Positions 1-7,771 of a DNA stretch of 64,000 bases are shown in pieces. Under the pieces are notes generated by a model, which saw only the letters and a list, made by a program, of their open reading frames with translations, was not told the origin of the DNA and ran no database searches. The DNA is taken from the NCBI GenBank assembly GCA_036504335.1, contig DASXVJ010000030.1, positions 1-64,000 on the forward strand, read 5' to 3'. Every line of letters starts with the position of its first letter. The first letter of the stretch is position 1. The position numbers and the translations under genes were made by a program. This stretch comes from Fen-183 sp036504335 (GTDB lineage Bacteria; Acidobacteriota; Thermoanaerobaculia; UBA5066).

Positions 1-792
1 CGCCCAGCTGACGTACGTCACGGTCATGTTGCCGGAGCCGAAGTCGAGGACGAACGTCGAAAACTTCCCGTCCTCCGAACGCTCCACCTCGACGCCCCAC
101 TGCCCGGGGCCGTCGAGGTCGATCTGGCCCATCGCGGGCACCCGGCCGGCCCCCTGCTCGGATCCGGCCGTCAGGAACGCGGTGTTCGTGCTGTCGAGAT
201 GGGAGTAGATCGTCGCGAGCTCATCGTAGTCGTGGGTGTTCGGGTGCGTGCTCAACGTGTCGCTGTTGCTCTTGTTCGAGTAGTAGTCCATGCAGGTGTT
301 CAGCGACGCCCCGCTCGTGCTCTGATGGTCGAGGCCGAACGTGTGCCCGATCTCCTGGCAGATCACGTGCAGCTTCTCGGCCGTGTTCATGGCATAGCTG
401 TCGTTCACCTTGACCGAGCCTTGTGTGATGTGGGTTCCGCCCGTGATGTTGATCGACGCGAGCCCGAGCCATCCGTTGTTTCCGTACGCAAAATTGCAGA
501 CGACGACGCGGCCCAGCGTCATCGAGCACCGGCGCCTCGTGTTTGTCGTCGTGGACCCTGCGACGACCGTCGTATCCAGAACCGTTGAGACCGTCCAGTC
601 GCTCGAAGCGGTCGCCAGGTACCCGTCCCAGTCCGAGGTCAGGTTGTCCTGCAGCTTCACCGTGAACGGGTTCGCCGTTCGCGCCCAGTGGTAGCCGCCC
701 CAGGAGTGCGTCTGCGCCTCCCGACCCTGCGCGGAGGCGGCGGCGGGCATTCCAAGGACGAGCAGCGAGATCAACACGCGTGCTTTGGTCAT
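1..792 (-). CDS. secreted zincin-like protein (partial, C-terminus beyond window)
   Basis: The ATG start is at 792 and the frame stays open to base 1, giving 264 residues with the end missing. Residues 1-22 form a signal peptide ending in ASAQ. A metalloprotease-like motif, QEIGHTFGLDH, lies at residues 146-156. It matches HExxHxxGxxH except that the first histidine is glutamine. Met and Tyr (CMDYYS) follow shortly after, as in the Met-turn of metzincins. The fold is therefore probably metzincin-like and extracytoplasmic. Whether it binds zinc and cleaves peptides is unclear, because one canonical ligand is changed. An AAAGGA ribosome site lies about 15 bases upstream. The gene appears to be transcribed alone. 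Confidence 0.75.
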   Translation of the reverse strand, partial: MTKARVLISLLVLGMPAAASAQGREAQTHSWGGYHWARTANPFTVKLQDNLTSDWDGYLATASSDWTVSTVLDTTVVAGSTTTNTRRRCSMTLGRVVVCNFAYGNNGWLGLASINITGGTHITQGSVKVNDSYAMNTAEKLHVICQEIGHTFGLDHQSTSGASLNTCMDYYSNKSNSDTLSTHPNTHDYDELATIYSHLDSTNTAFLTAGSEQGAGRVPAMGQIDLDGPGQWGVEVERSEDGKFSTFVLDFGSGNMTVTYVSWA

Positions 793-848
793 CTTCGGAC
801 CATCCTTTCTGTTGGACCTTCGGATCGGGGAGCCGTTTTGTTGCCGGC

Positions 849-854
849 GTTATA
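849..854 (-). promoter_or_regulatory. possible -10 element for the zincin-like gene
   Basis: On the minus strand TATAAC lies about 57 bases before the start codon at 792. No convincing -35 box is visible. The rest of 793-1004 holds no gene that I can support. Confidence 0.3.
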
Positions 855-1004
855 CCATGTCTTGACCGGGACTCATTCTCGTTCGCGACTCGAAGCGGGC
901 GGGGGCAACATTCCCTGTGGACACGCACGTAACCTGCCGGGCCGCCTGCACGGCCCGCTCGCGGAGGACGTGCTCGCGTTCTTCGAGACGGTGTGGGGCC
1001 GGCC

Positions 1005-1379
1005 CTAGTACGGCATCTCGTCGTCCTCGAGCCCGAAGAAGTGGCCGAGCTCGTGGATGATGGTGTCCTTGATCTCCCTCACCGCCTCGCGGCTCGTGTC
1101 GGTGTTGCGGAGGATGGGGCCGCGGAAAACGACGACCTGGGGCGGGAGGTCCGGCAGCATGTCCCACGTCATCTCGGTGCGCATCGCCCCGCGGTAGATG
1201 CCGAAGAGGTCCTCGTCGTCGGGCGTGTCCGTGAGCGCGTAGTCCTCGTCCGTGGGCTCGTCCTCGACCGCGATGACGACGTTCTCGATCCGCGAGCGGA
1301 ACTGGTCGGGCAGCTCGGCGATCGCCTTCTCGACGAGCTTCTCGAACTCGGCTCTCGTCAGGCGGGGCGGGCGGGCCAC
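1005..1379 (-). CDS. small metallopeptidase family protein (DUF1025/zincin type)
   Basis: This 124-residue protein has a GTG start at 1379 preceded by AGGAGG at ideal spacing. The C-terminus carries HELGHFFGLEDDEMPY, the conserved zinc-binding signature of the PF06262 minimal zincins. These are cytoplasmic HExxH proteins of about 120 residues with no firmly known substrate. The N-terminal half is acidic and starts with a helix predicted from LTRAEFEKLVEKAI. It is the last gene of the operon, 10 bases after tatD. Family membership is confident; activity is not. Confidence 0.85.
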   Translation of the reverse strand: MARPPRLTRAEFEKLVEKAIAELPDQFRSRIENVVIAVEDEPTDEDYALTDTPDDEDLFGIYRGAMRTEMTWDMLPDLPPQVVVFRGPILRNTDTSREAVREIKDTIIHELGHFFGLEDDEMPY

Positions 1380-1389
1380 GGGGACCTCC

Positions 1390-2214
1390 TCAGGACACGC
1401 GAAAAAGCCGCTTGAAGTTCTCCGTCGTCACGCGCGCGATCTCCTCGACGGAGACGCCCTTGACCTCGGCGAGGCGCGCGGCCGTGCGCGGCAGGTAGCT
1501 CGACTCGTTCGGCTTGCCGCGGAACGGCGCCGGCGCGAGGTACGGGGCGTCCGTCTCGAGCAGCGTCGAGGCGAGCGGCAGCGCCGCCGCGGCCTCGCGC
1601 ACGTTGTCGGCGGTCTTGAACGTGAGCATCCCCGAGAAGCTCACGAGGTAGCCCAGCGCGAGCGCGCGCTCCCCCGTCGCGACGTCCGCGCAGAAGGAGT
1701 GGAAGACGCCGCGCGGCGCCTCGGGCGTGCCGGGGTACTCCGCCTCGAGGATCGGCAGGAGGTCCGCCTCGCTGAGCCGGTTGTGGAGGAGGACCGGAAG
1801 GTTACGGCTCCTGGCGAAGCGCAGCTGCGCGGCGACGACGCGCTTCTGCACGTCGCGCGGCGAGTGGTCGTAGTGGTAGTCGAGGCCGATCTCCCCGACG
1901 GCGACGACCTTCTTCGACGCGCAGAGCTCCTCGAAGAGCGGGAGGTCCCGGTCCTCGTCGAACTCCTTCGCCTCGTGCGGGTGGAAGCCCACGGCCGCGT
2001 ACACGCCGTCGAAGCGCTCGGCGGTGTCCACGGCGCGCCGCTGGTCCTCGCGGTCCGTCGAGGGGACGAGGATGCGCGTGACGCCCGCGTCGTTCGCGCG
2101 CGTCACGAGGAGCTTCGCCTCGTCGGGGCGCGGGGCGCGGGGCGCGTTCTTCATCTCGCCGCCGTCGAAGACCATCGTGAGATGGCCGTGCGAGTCCGCG
2201 TACTCGGCCGGCAT
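1390..2214 (-). CDS. tatD: TatD family metal-dependent hydrolase
   Basis: The protein has 274 residues, normal for TatD/YcfH nucleases. The N-terminal metal motif is DSHGHL (DxHxHL in the family). GEIGLDYHY carries the conserved Glu and Asp, LLHN and FHSF carry metal-binding histidines, and LLETDAPYLAP is the C-terminal signature. Members are Mg-dependent 3'-5' exonucleases or related deoxyribonucleases in the cytoplasm. The ATG shares one base with the stop of the upstream LOG gene (TGATG), so translation is coupled. Position next to metG is common in bacteria. Confidence 0.92.
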   Translation of the reverse strand: MPAEYADSHGHLTMVFDGGEMKNAPRAPRPDEAKLLVTRANDAGVTRILVPSTDREDQRRAVDTAERFDGVYAAVGFHPHEAKEFDEDRDLPLFEELCASKKVVAVGEIGLDYHYDHSPRDVQKRVVAAQLRFARSRNLPVLLHNRLSEADLLPILEAEYPGTPEAPRGVFHSFCADVATGERALALGYLVSFSGMLTFKTADNVREAAAALPLASTLLETDAPYLAPAPFRGKPNESSYLPRTAARLAEVKGVSVEEIARVTTENFKRLFRVS

Positions 2215-3002
2215 CAGCGCAAGAGCGGGCCGGGGAGGGCGGGATGCCGGGAGTAGAAGTCGACGATCGCGGCCCAGGCCTCGGCGCCGCCCTCGGCGAA
2301 CGAGATGAGGTCGAGGTCCTCCGCCGCGATGGCTCCCTCCTCGACGAGGAACTGCCAGTTGACGAGCTTGTCCCAGTACTCGCGGCCGACGAGGACGATC
2401 GGGAGTTTCTTCATCTTCCCGGTCTGGACGAGCGTGAGCGTCTCGAAGAGCTCGTCCAGCGTCCCGAAGCCGCCCGGGAAGGCCACGAGCGCCCGGGCCC
2501 GCATGAGCAGGTGCATCTTGCGGATACCGAAGTAGTGGAACTGAAAGCAGAGCGAGGGCGTGATGTACGGGTTCGGGTACTGCTCGTGCGGGAGCTGGAT
2601 GTTGAAGCCGACCGTCTTGGCCCCGACGTCCCACGCTCCGCGGTTCGCGGCCTCCATCGCCCCCGGGCCCCCGCCCGTCGTGACGACGAAGTCGCACATG
2701 CCGTTCGCCTGGCATGTCGTCGAGACGATGCGCCCGAACTCCCGCGCCTCCGCGTACCAGCGGTCGCCCTCCTTCAGGCGCGCGCCGCCGAAGACGACGA
2801 CCGTCGTCCGGACGCCTTCCTGGTCCATCTGAAAATCGGCCTTCTCGAGCTCGAGCATGAGGCGCACGCCGCGCAGCTCGCGGCGCGCCAGGAACCCGAG
2901 ATCTTCCTGCGCGCGCGTGTACGTCGGCGAGGCGAGGATCCTCTCGAGGTTCGCCCTCGCGGCCGGGTCGGCCGGCATTTCGGACGAAGGCACGCGGGTC
3001 AT
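2214..3002 (-). CDS. LOG family protein (lysine decarboxylase-like fold)
   Basis: The 262-residue protein has the LOG signatures GGGPGAMEAANRGA near residue 110 and PGGFGTLDELFE near residue 170. It has no PLP site, so the old lysine decarboxylase label is misleading. Many members are nucleoside 5'-monophosphate phosphoribohydrolases. The N-terminal extension of about 70 residues before the Rossmann core matches the longer bacterial LOG subgroup (TIGR00730-like). The start codon shares one base with the metG stop (TAATG). The family is clear; the substrate is inferred. Confidence 0.85.
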   Translation of the reverse strand: MTRVPSSEMPADPAARANLERILASPTYTRAQEDLGFLARRELRGVRLMLELEKADFQMDQEGVRTTVVVFGGARLKEGDRWYAEAREFGRIVSTTCQANGMCDFVVTTGGGPGAMEAANRGAWDVGAKTVGFNIQLPHEQYPNPYITPSLCFQFHYFGIRKMHLLMRARALVAFPGGFGTLDELFETLTLVQTGKMKKLPIVLVGREYWDKLVNWQFLVEEGAIAAEDLDLISFAEGGAEAWAAIVDFYSRHPALPGPLLR

Positions 3003-5074
3003 TACTTGACCTTCGCCCCCGAGGGGACGGCCGGGTCGACCATGAGGAGCGAGGGCTCGCCCGTCTCGGGGATCGTGGCCGCGAGGATCATCCCGTTCGA
3101 CTCGACGCCCATGAGCTTCGCGGGCGCGAGGTTCGCGACGAAGACGAACTTCTTCCCCACCAGCTGCTCGGGCGTGTAGGCCAGCGCGATGCCGCCGACG
3201 ATCGAGCGCGTCTCCTCGCCGATCCGAACCGTCATCTTCATGAGCTTCTTCGACTTCTCGACCTTCTCGGCGGCGATCACCTCGCCGACGCGGAGATCGA
3301 GCTTCAGGAAGTCGTCGATGGGGATTTTGGCTTCGGAGGAAGACGGGGACGGGGAGGAAGAGGAAGAATTCTTAGAAAGTGAAGAACCCGCCGGCGGCGC
3401 GGCAGCACCCGGCTGGGTCGCGAGGGGCGCCGTGGCGAACGGCGAGGGACCACTCGAAGAAATCTTCTCTTCGGTCTTCTCTTCCTTCTTCTCTTCGGTC
3501 ACGGTCTTCTCCTTCGAAGCAAAATATTCCTTCGCGTCCGCCCGCGGGAACAGCGGCGGAGCCTGCGGCAGCGGGCCGCCCAGCGGGAGCTGGCCCCATG
3601 CGAGATCGGACTCGCGGACGTCCTCGGCTCGCTTCTCGATGCCGAGCCGCCGGAAGACTTCCGTCGCCGTGCGCGGCGCGATCGGCGCGAGCAGGCACGC
3701 GGCGATGCGGAGCGCCTCGAGGCAGTCGTAGAGGACGTGGGAACGGAAGAGGGAAATTTCTTCGAGTGAAAGATCCTTCGGGGCGCGCCAGGGCTCGTTG
3801 GTCGTGACGTAACTGTCGACGGCGGTGATGAGTGCGCGGATCTCGCCCGCGGCTTCCTGCAGCCGGTAGCCTTCGAACGCCGCTTTCCAGCGCGAGACCG
3901 ATCTGGCCGACGCTTCCGGCCATTCGAAGGAATTCTGCCTGGTTCCCCTCTCCGGCGGCGTCTTCCCCTCGAAGTAATCTCTCGTCATCTTCACGGCGCG
4001 CGAGAGCGTGTTGCCGAGGCCGTTCGCGAGGTCGGCGTTGTAGACGGAGAGGAAGTCCTCGTCGGAGAAGCTCGCGTCCTGCCCGAACGACATCGCCGCG
4101 AGGAAGTGCCAGCGGAGCGCGTCCACGCCGAACGCCGCGACGAGCTCGTCGGGGCGCACGACGTTGCCGACCGACTTCGACATCTTCCGCGCATCCTTCA
4201 GCCACCAGCCGTGGCCGACGACCTGGCGCGGAAGCGGCATCCCGGCCGACATGAGGAACGCCGGCCAGTAGACGGCGTGGAAGCGCAGGATGTCCTTCCC
4301 GATCACATGGATGCCGGGCCAGTAACGCTCGTAGAGCGACGTGTCCCCGGAGCCGAAGCCGAGCGCCGTGACGTAGTTCACGAGCGCGTCGAGCCAGACG
4401 TAGACGACGTGGCCGGGGCGCCCCGGGAACGGCAGGCCCCACGTGATGGACGTGCGCGAGACGGAGAGGTCCTTGAGGCCGGCCGCCACGAACGAGCGCA
4501 CTTCGTTGAGGCGAGACTCCGGGAAGACGAACGGCTTGCCGCCGACGCCCTCGTCGTAGAGCTCGAGGAGACGGTCGCCGTACTTCGACAGCCGGAAGAA
4601 GACGTTCTCTTCTTTCTGGAGCTCGAGCGTCGTGCCGTGGACGGGACACTTGCCGTCCACGAGGTCCTTCTCGGGGTAGAACGCCTCGCACGGCGGGCAG
4701 TACCAGCCCTCGTGCGACGCCGTGTAGAGGTCGCCCGCGGCGTCGAGGCGGCGGATGATCTCCTCGACGCCCTTCCGGTGCCGCGGCTCGGTGGTCCGGA
4801 TGAAGTCGTCGTTCGCGATCCCGAACGTCTGCCAGAGCTTCTGGAACGTGGGGGCGTGCCGGTCGGCAATGACGATCGGGGCGACGCCTTCCTTCTTCGC
4901 GACCTTTTCGATGTTCTGGCCGTGCTCGTCCGTCCCGGTCAGCATCCGCACGTCCTCGCCGCGCAGGCGCCAGTAGCGCGCGAGCGCGTCGGTCACGACC
5001 GTCGTGTACAGGTGCCCGATGTGGGGGCGGTCGTTGACGTAGTAGATGGGAGTCGTGAGGTAGCGGGCCGCCAT
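3002..5074 (-). CDS. metG: methionyl-tRNA synthetase with C-terminal tRNA-binding domain
   Basis: The 690-residue enzyme charges initiator and elongator tRNA-Met. The ATG at 5074 gives MAARYLTTPIYYVND, with HIGH at residues 18-21. KMSKS lies near residue 300. A single zinc knuckle, CPPC...CPVH near residue 130, matches the Thermus-type layout. The anticodon-binding helical domain follows. A low-complexity Lys/Glu/Ser/Pro linker at about residues 515-575 joins it to an EMAP/Trbp111-like OB domain of about 105 residues. The linker and anticodon domain carry five AT-rich patches that are unusual for this genome (see repeats). The gene lies 29 bases after lhgO. Confidence 0.96.
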   Translation of the reverse strand: MAARYLTTPIYYVNDRPHIGHLYTTVVTDALARYWRLRGEDVRMLTGTDEHGQNIEKVAKKEGVAPIVIADRHAPTFQKLWQTFGIANDDFIRTTEPRHRKGVEEIIRRLDAAGDLYTASHEGWYCPPCEAFYPEKDLVDGKCPVHGTTLELQKEENVFFRLSKYGDRLLELYDEGVGGKPFVFPESRLNEVRSFVAAGLKDLSVSRTSITWGLPFPGRPGHVVYVWLDALVNYVTALGFGSGDTSLYERYWPGIHVIGKDILRFHAVYWPAFLMSAGMPLPRQVVGHGWWLKDARKMSKSVGNVVRPDELVAAFGVDALRWHFLAAMSFGQDASFSDEDFLSVYNADLANGLGNTLSRAVKMTRDYFEGKTPPERGTRQNSFEWPEASARSVSRWKAAFEGYRLQEAAGEIRALITAVDSYVTTNEPWRAPKDLSLEEISLFRSHVLYDCLEALRIAACLLAPIAPRTATEVFRRLGIEKRAEDVRESDLAWGQLPLGGPLPQAPPLFPRADAKEYFASKEKTVTEEKKEEKTEEKISSSGPSPFATAPLATQPGAAAPPAGSSLSKNSSSSSPSPSSSEAKIPIDDFLKLDLRVGEVIAAEKVEKSKKLMKMTVRIGEETRSIVGGIALAYTPEQLVGKKFVFVANLAPAKLMGVESNGMILAATIPETGEPSLLMVDPAVPSGAKVK
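3365..3386. repeat. AT-rich dispersed mini-repeat, metG copy 1
   Basis: The core AATTCTTAGAAAGTGAA matches ATTTCTTAGAAAGTGAA in radC at 16 of 17 positions. It encodes part of SSLSKNSSS in the metG linker on the minus strand. Local GC is far below the surroundings. Confidence 0.6.
3451..3470. repeat. AT-rich dispersed mini-repeat, metG copy 2
   Basis: CACTCGAAGAAATCTTCTCT lies in the metG linker. It shares CGAAGAAATCT with the ccmA-like gene copy at 28000. A related patch, CCTTCGAAGCAAAATATTCC, lies at 3511-3530. Confidence 0.55.
3752..3775. repeat. AT-rich dispersed mini-repeat, metG copy 3
   Basis: Read on the minus strand this holds CACTCGAAGAAATTTCCC, here encoding LSLEEISLF. The same core in a different frame gives SKKS in other genes. 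Confidence 0.5.
3920..3936. repeat. AT-rich dispersed mini-repeat, metG copy 4
   Basis: CCATTCGAAGGAATTCT is identical over all 17 bases to the reverse complement of 60862-60878 in the methyltransferase gene. The two genes are unrelated. Confidence 0.65.
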
Positions 5075-5103
5075 GAACTGCTGAGGATAACCCGCGGGAC
5101 GCG

Positions 5104-6306
5104 TCAGCCTCGCATCGCGACCACCGCCTCGGCGATGCGCCCTCCGATGGCGAGGGAGGCCGTCGCGGCGGGGGACGGCGCGTTCAGGACGTGGACGATC
5201 CGCCCGTGGGGCGCGAGAACGAAGTCGTCCTCGAGCGTGCCGTCGCGCCGCAGCGCCTGCGCGCGCACGCCCGCCCCGCCGGGAACGAGGTCCTCGCTCC
5301 GGATGGCCGGCATGAGCTTCTGCAGCGCCTTCACGAACGCCGGCTTCCAGAAGGAGCGGTAGAGCTCGCCGAGCGCCATACGGCCGTGCTTTCCCGCGAG
5401 GCGCCAGACGCCCGGGTAGGCCGCCTCCTCGAGCGCGTCGAAGAGGTTGAACGACGTCTTCCGATAGCCCTCGCGCGCGAGCGCGGGGACGGCGTTCGGT
5501 CCCGCCTCGGCGCCCCCGCCCACGAGCCGCGTGAAGTGGACGCCGAGGAACGGGAAGCGCGGGTCGGGCACGGGATAGAGGAGGCCCTTCACGAGACCGT
5601 CGCGCCCGGGCGCGAGCTTGTAGTACTCGCCGCGAAACGGCACGATCTTCACGCCCGCGTCGACGCCGTCGAGCCGCGCGACGCGGTCGGCCTGCAGGCC
5701 CGCGCATGCGACGGCGTGCCGCGCGGCGACGTGCTCGCCGCCCGCGACGATCCGCACCTCGGAGCCGCCAGAGGAGAGCGTCGTCACCCTGGAGAGAAAA
5801 CGGAGCTCCGCTCCCTTCTTCGAAAGCTGGGCAGCCAGAGTCCGCGCGACAACGCCGTAGTCGGTGATGCCCGTCGGCGGAACGTGGAGAGCCTTGATCC
5901 CCGCCGCGTGCGGCTCGATCTTCCTGAGCTCCTCCGGGCCGAGCTCTCTCAGCCCCGCGACGCCGTTCTCGCGGCCGCGGCGGGCGAGCTCGTCGAGGCG
6001 CGGCAGCTCCTCCCCGCTCGTCGCGACGACGAGCTTGCCGCAGATCTCGTGCGGGACTCCGTACGTCCGGCAGAAGTCGAGAAGCAGGCGCCCGCCCTCG
6101 ACGCACGTCTTCGCCTTCTCAGAGCCGGGCCTGTAGTAGAGGCCCGAGTGGATGACGCCGCTGTTGTGGCCGGTCTGATGGGCGCCGGCCTCGCCCTCCT
6201 TCTCGAGGAGGACGACGGAGAGCCGCGGGTCCTTTTCGAGGAGGCGCCACGCGGTCGCGAGGCCCACGATGCCGCCTCCGACGACGGCGACATCGTAGGT
6301 CTTCAC
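5104..6306 (-). CDS. lhgO: L-2-hydroxyglutarate oxidase (FAD-dependent)
   Basis: The 400-residue FAD enzyme oxidises L-2-hydroxyglutarate to 2-oxoglutarate. It thereby removes a by-product of malate or lactate dehydrogenase, or works in glutarate breakdown. The N-terminus has the dinucleotide fold VVGGGIVGLATAWRLLE. It is followed by HQTGHNSGVIHSGLYY, the family hallmark close to the flavin. PFRGEYYKL and FLGVHFTR in the middle and GGAGVRAQAL near the C-terminus also match LhgO. The GTG start overlaps the radC stop by four bases (GTGA). No signal peptide is seen; related enzymes associate with the inner face of the membrane and pass electrons to quinone. Confidence 0.88.
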   Translation of the reverse strand: MKTYDVAVVGGGIVGLATAWRLLEKDPRLSVVLLEKEGEAGAHQTGHNSGVIHSGLYYRPGSEKAKTCVEGGRLLLDFCRTYGVPHEICGKLVVATSGEELPRLDELARRGRENGVAGLRELGPEELRKIEPHAAGIKALHVPPTGITDYGVVARTLAAQLSKKGAELRFLSRVTTLSSGGSEVRIVAGGEHVAARHAVACAGLQADRVARLDGVDAGVKIVPFRGEYYKLAPGRDGLVKGLLYPVPDPRFPFLGVHFTRLVGGGAEAGPNAVPALAREGYRKTSFNLFDALEEAAYPGVWRLAGKHGRMALGELYRSFWKPAFVKALQKLMPAIRSEDLVPGGAGVRAQALRRDGTLEDDFVLAPHGRIVHVLNAPSPAATASLAIGGRIAEAVVAMRG

Positions 6307-7019
6307 CGGAGCAGTCCGCGCTCGTGGAACGAGACCCAGCGGCCCCGCCCGACGATCACGTGGTCCTTCACCTCGATGCCGATCTCGCGCCCCGCCGCGA
6401 GGAAGCGTTTCGTCGTCGCGAGATCCTCGGGCGACGGCTCCGGATCTCCCGAGGGATGGTTGTGGTACAGGATGACGCCCGCCGCGCCGGCGAGGATCGC
6501 CTGCCGGAAGAGCGGCGCGGGCGCGACGGCCGCATGCGTCACGGTGCCGCGGAACGTCTCCGCGTCCTTCACGAGCCGGTTCTTGGCGTCGAGAAGGAGG
6601 CCGCCCATGACCTCCTCCTTCCGGTTCAGAAGCTTCTCGACGAGATAGCGGCCGACCGTACCGGGATCTCCGAGGAGAGATTTCTTAGAAAGTGAATCGT
6701 GCGTGACGCGCGCCGCGATCGCGAGAACCGCCTGGACGCGGGTGGCCTTCGCGGGTCCGAATCCCTTCGTCACGGCACGCAGGTGCTCCGCATCCTGCGT
6801 GAAGAGGCCCGTGAGGCCGCCTTCCTTGAGCAGTTCGCGCGCGGTTTCCATCACCGGCTTTCCGGCGGAACCCGTGCCGAGGACGATGGCCAGGAGCTCG
6901 TCGTCGCTCAGATGCTCGGGACCCTTTCGAAGCATCTTCTCCCTGGGTCTCTCTTCGAGCGGCGTCTGCGCGAGAAGGCCGACCTTCGGCCCCGGCCGCG
7001 CGCGCTTCTTCTCCGTCAC
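6303..7019 (-). CDS. radC: RadC-like JAB1/MPN domain protein
   Basis: The 238-residue protein has an N-terminal helix-hairpin-helix region (LSDDELLAIVLGTG, FGPAKATRVQAVLA). The C-terminal JAMM domain has the metal motif HNHPSGDPEPSPED. The RadC name is historical and DNA repair activity is not established for the family. The GTG start overlaps the sirtuin stop by four bases. An AT-rich insert encoding SLSKKSLL separates the two domains. Confidence 0.9.
   Translation of the reverse strand: MTEKKRARPGPKVGLLAQTPLEERPREKMLRKGPEHLSDDELLAIVLGTGSAGKPVMETARELLKEGGLTGLFTQDAEHLRAVTKGFGPAKATRVQAVLAIAARVTHDSLSKKSLLGDPGTVGRYLVEKLLNRKEEVMGGLLLDAKNRLVKDAETFRGTVTHAAVAPAPLFRQAILAGAAGVILYHNHPSGDPEPSPEDLATTKRFLAAGREIGIEVKDHVIVGRGRWVSFHERGLLR
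6676..6697. repeat. AT-rich dispersed mini-repeat, radC copy
   Basis: AGATTTCTTAGAAAGTGAA lies at the inter-domain junction of radC. It nearly duplicates the metG patch at 3365. Its reverse complement ends in AAGAAATCTCTC, the same end as the copy at 28000. Confidence 0.6.
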
Positions 7020-7771
7020 GCCGCCCCCCGCTCCAGCGCGTCCGCCAGCAGAGGCAGAACCGCCGATGCGCTCGCGCGGAAGCAGCCGTCGGCCCCGGAG
7101 CCGAGCTGCGTCCGCATGGGGTTGATCTCGAACACCTTCGCTCCGCCGCGCGCGGCGATCGTCGCGAGCGACGACGCCGGCGCGACGACGGAGGAGGTGC
7201 CGACGACGAGGAAGACCGCGCTCGAGGCCGCCGCCTCGGCGGCCGCCTCGAACACGCCCTCGGGCAGCATCTCGCCGAACCAGACGACGTCGGGCCGCAA
7301 CAGGCTCCCGCAGCCGCAGCGCGGCGGAATCGTCCCGAACGGCGCGTCGGGCCCGGGCTCGTTCGCTCCGCAACCGGTGCAGCGCGTCCTCAGGATCGTG
7401 CCGTGCAGCTCGAGCACGTTGCGGCTGCCGGCCGCGCGGTGCAGGCCGTCGACGTTCTGGGTGACGAGCGTCATGCGCGCGAGGACCTTCTCCATGCGCG
7501 CGAGCGCGACGTGCCCGGCGTTCGGGCGCGCTTCGCGAAGCGTCGCGCGCCTCCATTCGTAAAACCGCCAGACCTCCTTCGGGTTCGCCGCGAACGCCTC
7601 CGGCGTCGTCAGCTCCGCGGCTCGCCGGCCCTCCCAAATCCCGTCGGGTCCGCGGAATGTCGGGAGGCCGCTCTCGGCCGAGATCCCGGCGCCCGTGAGA
7701 ACCGCGAGCGGCCGGCCGGCGAGAAGCTCGGGCACGAGCGGGGCGAGGGCGCCGAGGCTCTCCGCCGTCAC
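7016..7771 (-). CDS. Sir2 family NAD-dependent protein deacylase
   Basis: The 251-residue sirtuin has GAGISAESGLPTFRG and TQNVDGLH for NAD binding, the catalytic His in ELHG, and a zinc site CTGC...CGC. FYEWRRATL supplies a Tyr-x-x-Arg pair. In class III sirtuins (SIRT5, CobB) that pair favours succinyl or malonyl lysine, so desuccinylase activity is plausible. The GTG start at 7771 overlaps the upstream stop by four bases (GTGA), which decides the start. The gene sits in one operon with radC and lhgO. Confidence 0.9.
   Translation of the reverse strand: MTAESLGALAPLVPELLAGRPLAVLTGAGISAESGLPTFRGPDGIWEGRRAAELTTPEAFAANPKEVWRFYEWRRATLREARPNAGHVALARMEKVLARMTLVTQNVDGLHRAAGSRNVLELHGTILRTRCTGCGANEPGPDAPFGTIPPRCGCGSLLRPDVVWFGEMLPEGVFEAAAEAAASSAVFLVVGTSSVVAPASSLATIAARGGAKVFEINPMRTQLGSGADGCFRASASAVLPLLADALERGAA

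Noticed and set aside
770..806. Very short upstream frame (Met-Val-Arg-Arg) before the first gene on the minus strand
   Set aside because: Four codons overlapping the start are expected by chance and no ribosome site is dedicated to it.
860..890. TTGACC on the plus strand near 862 as a -35 box
   Set aside because: No -10 hexamer follows at 16-18 bases and no plus-strand gene starts here.
5041..6106. Apparent 344-residue N-terminal extension of MetRS
   Set aside because: The extension is the minus-strand shadow of lhgO in another frame, is extremely Arg/Ala-rich, and the HIGH-containing N-terminus begins normally at ATG 5074.
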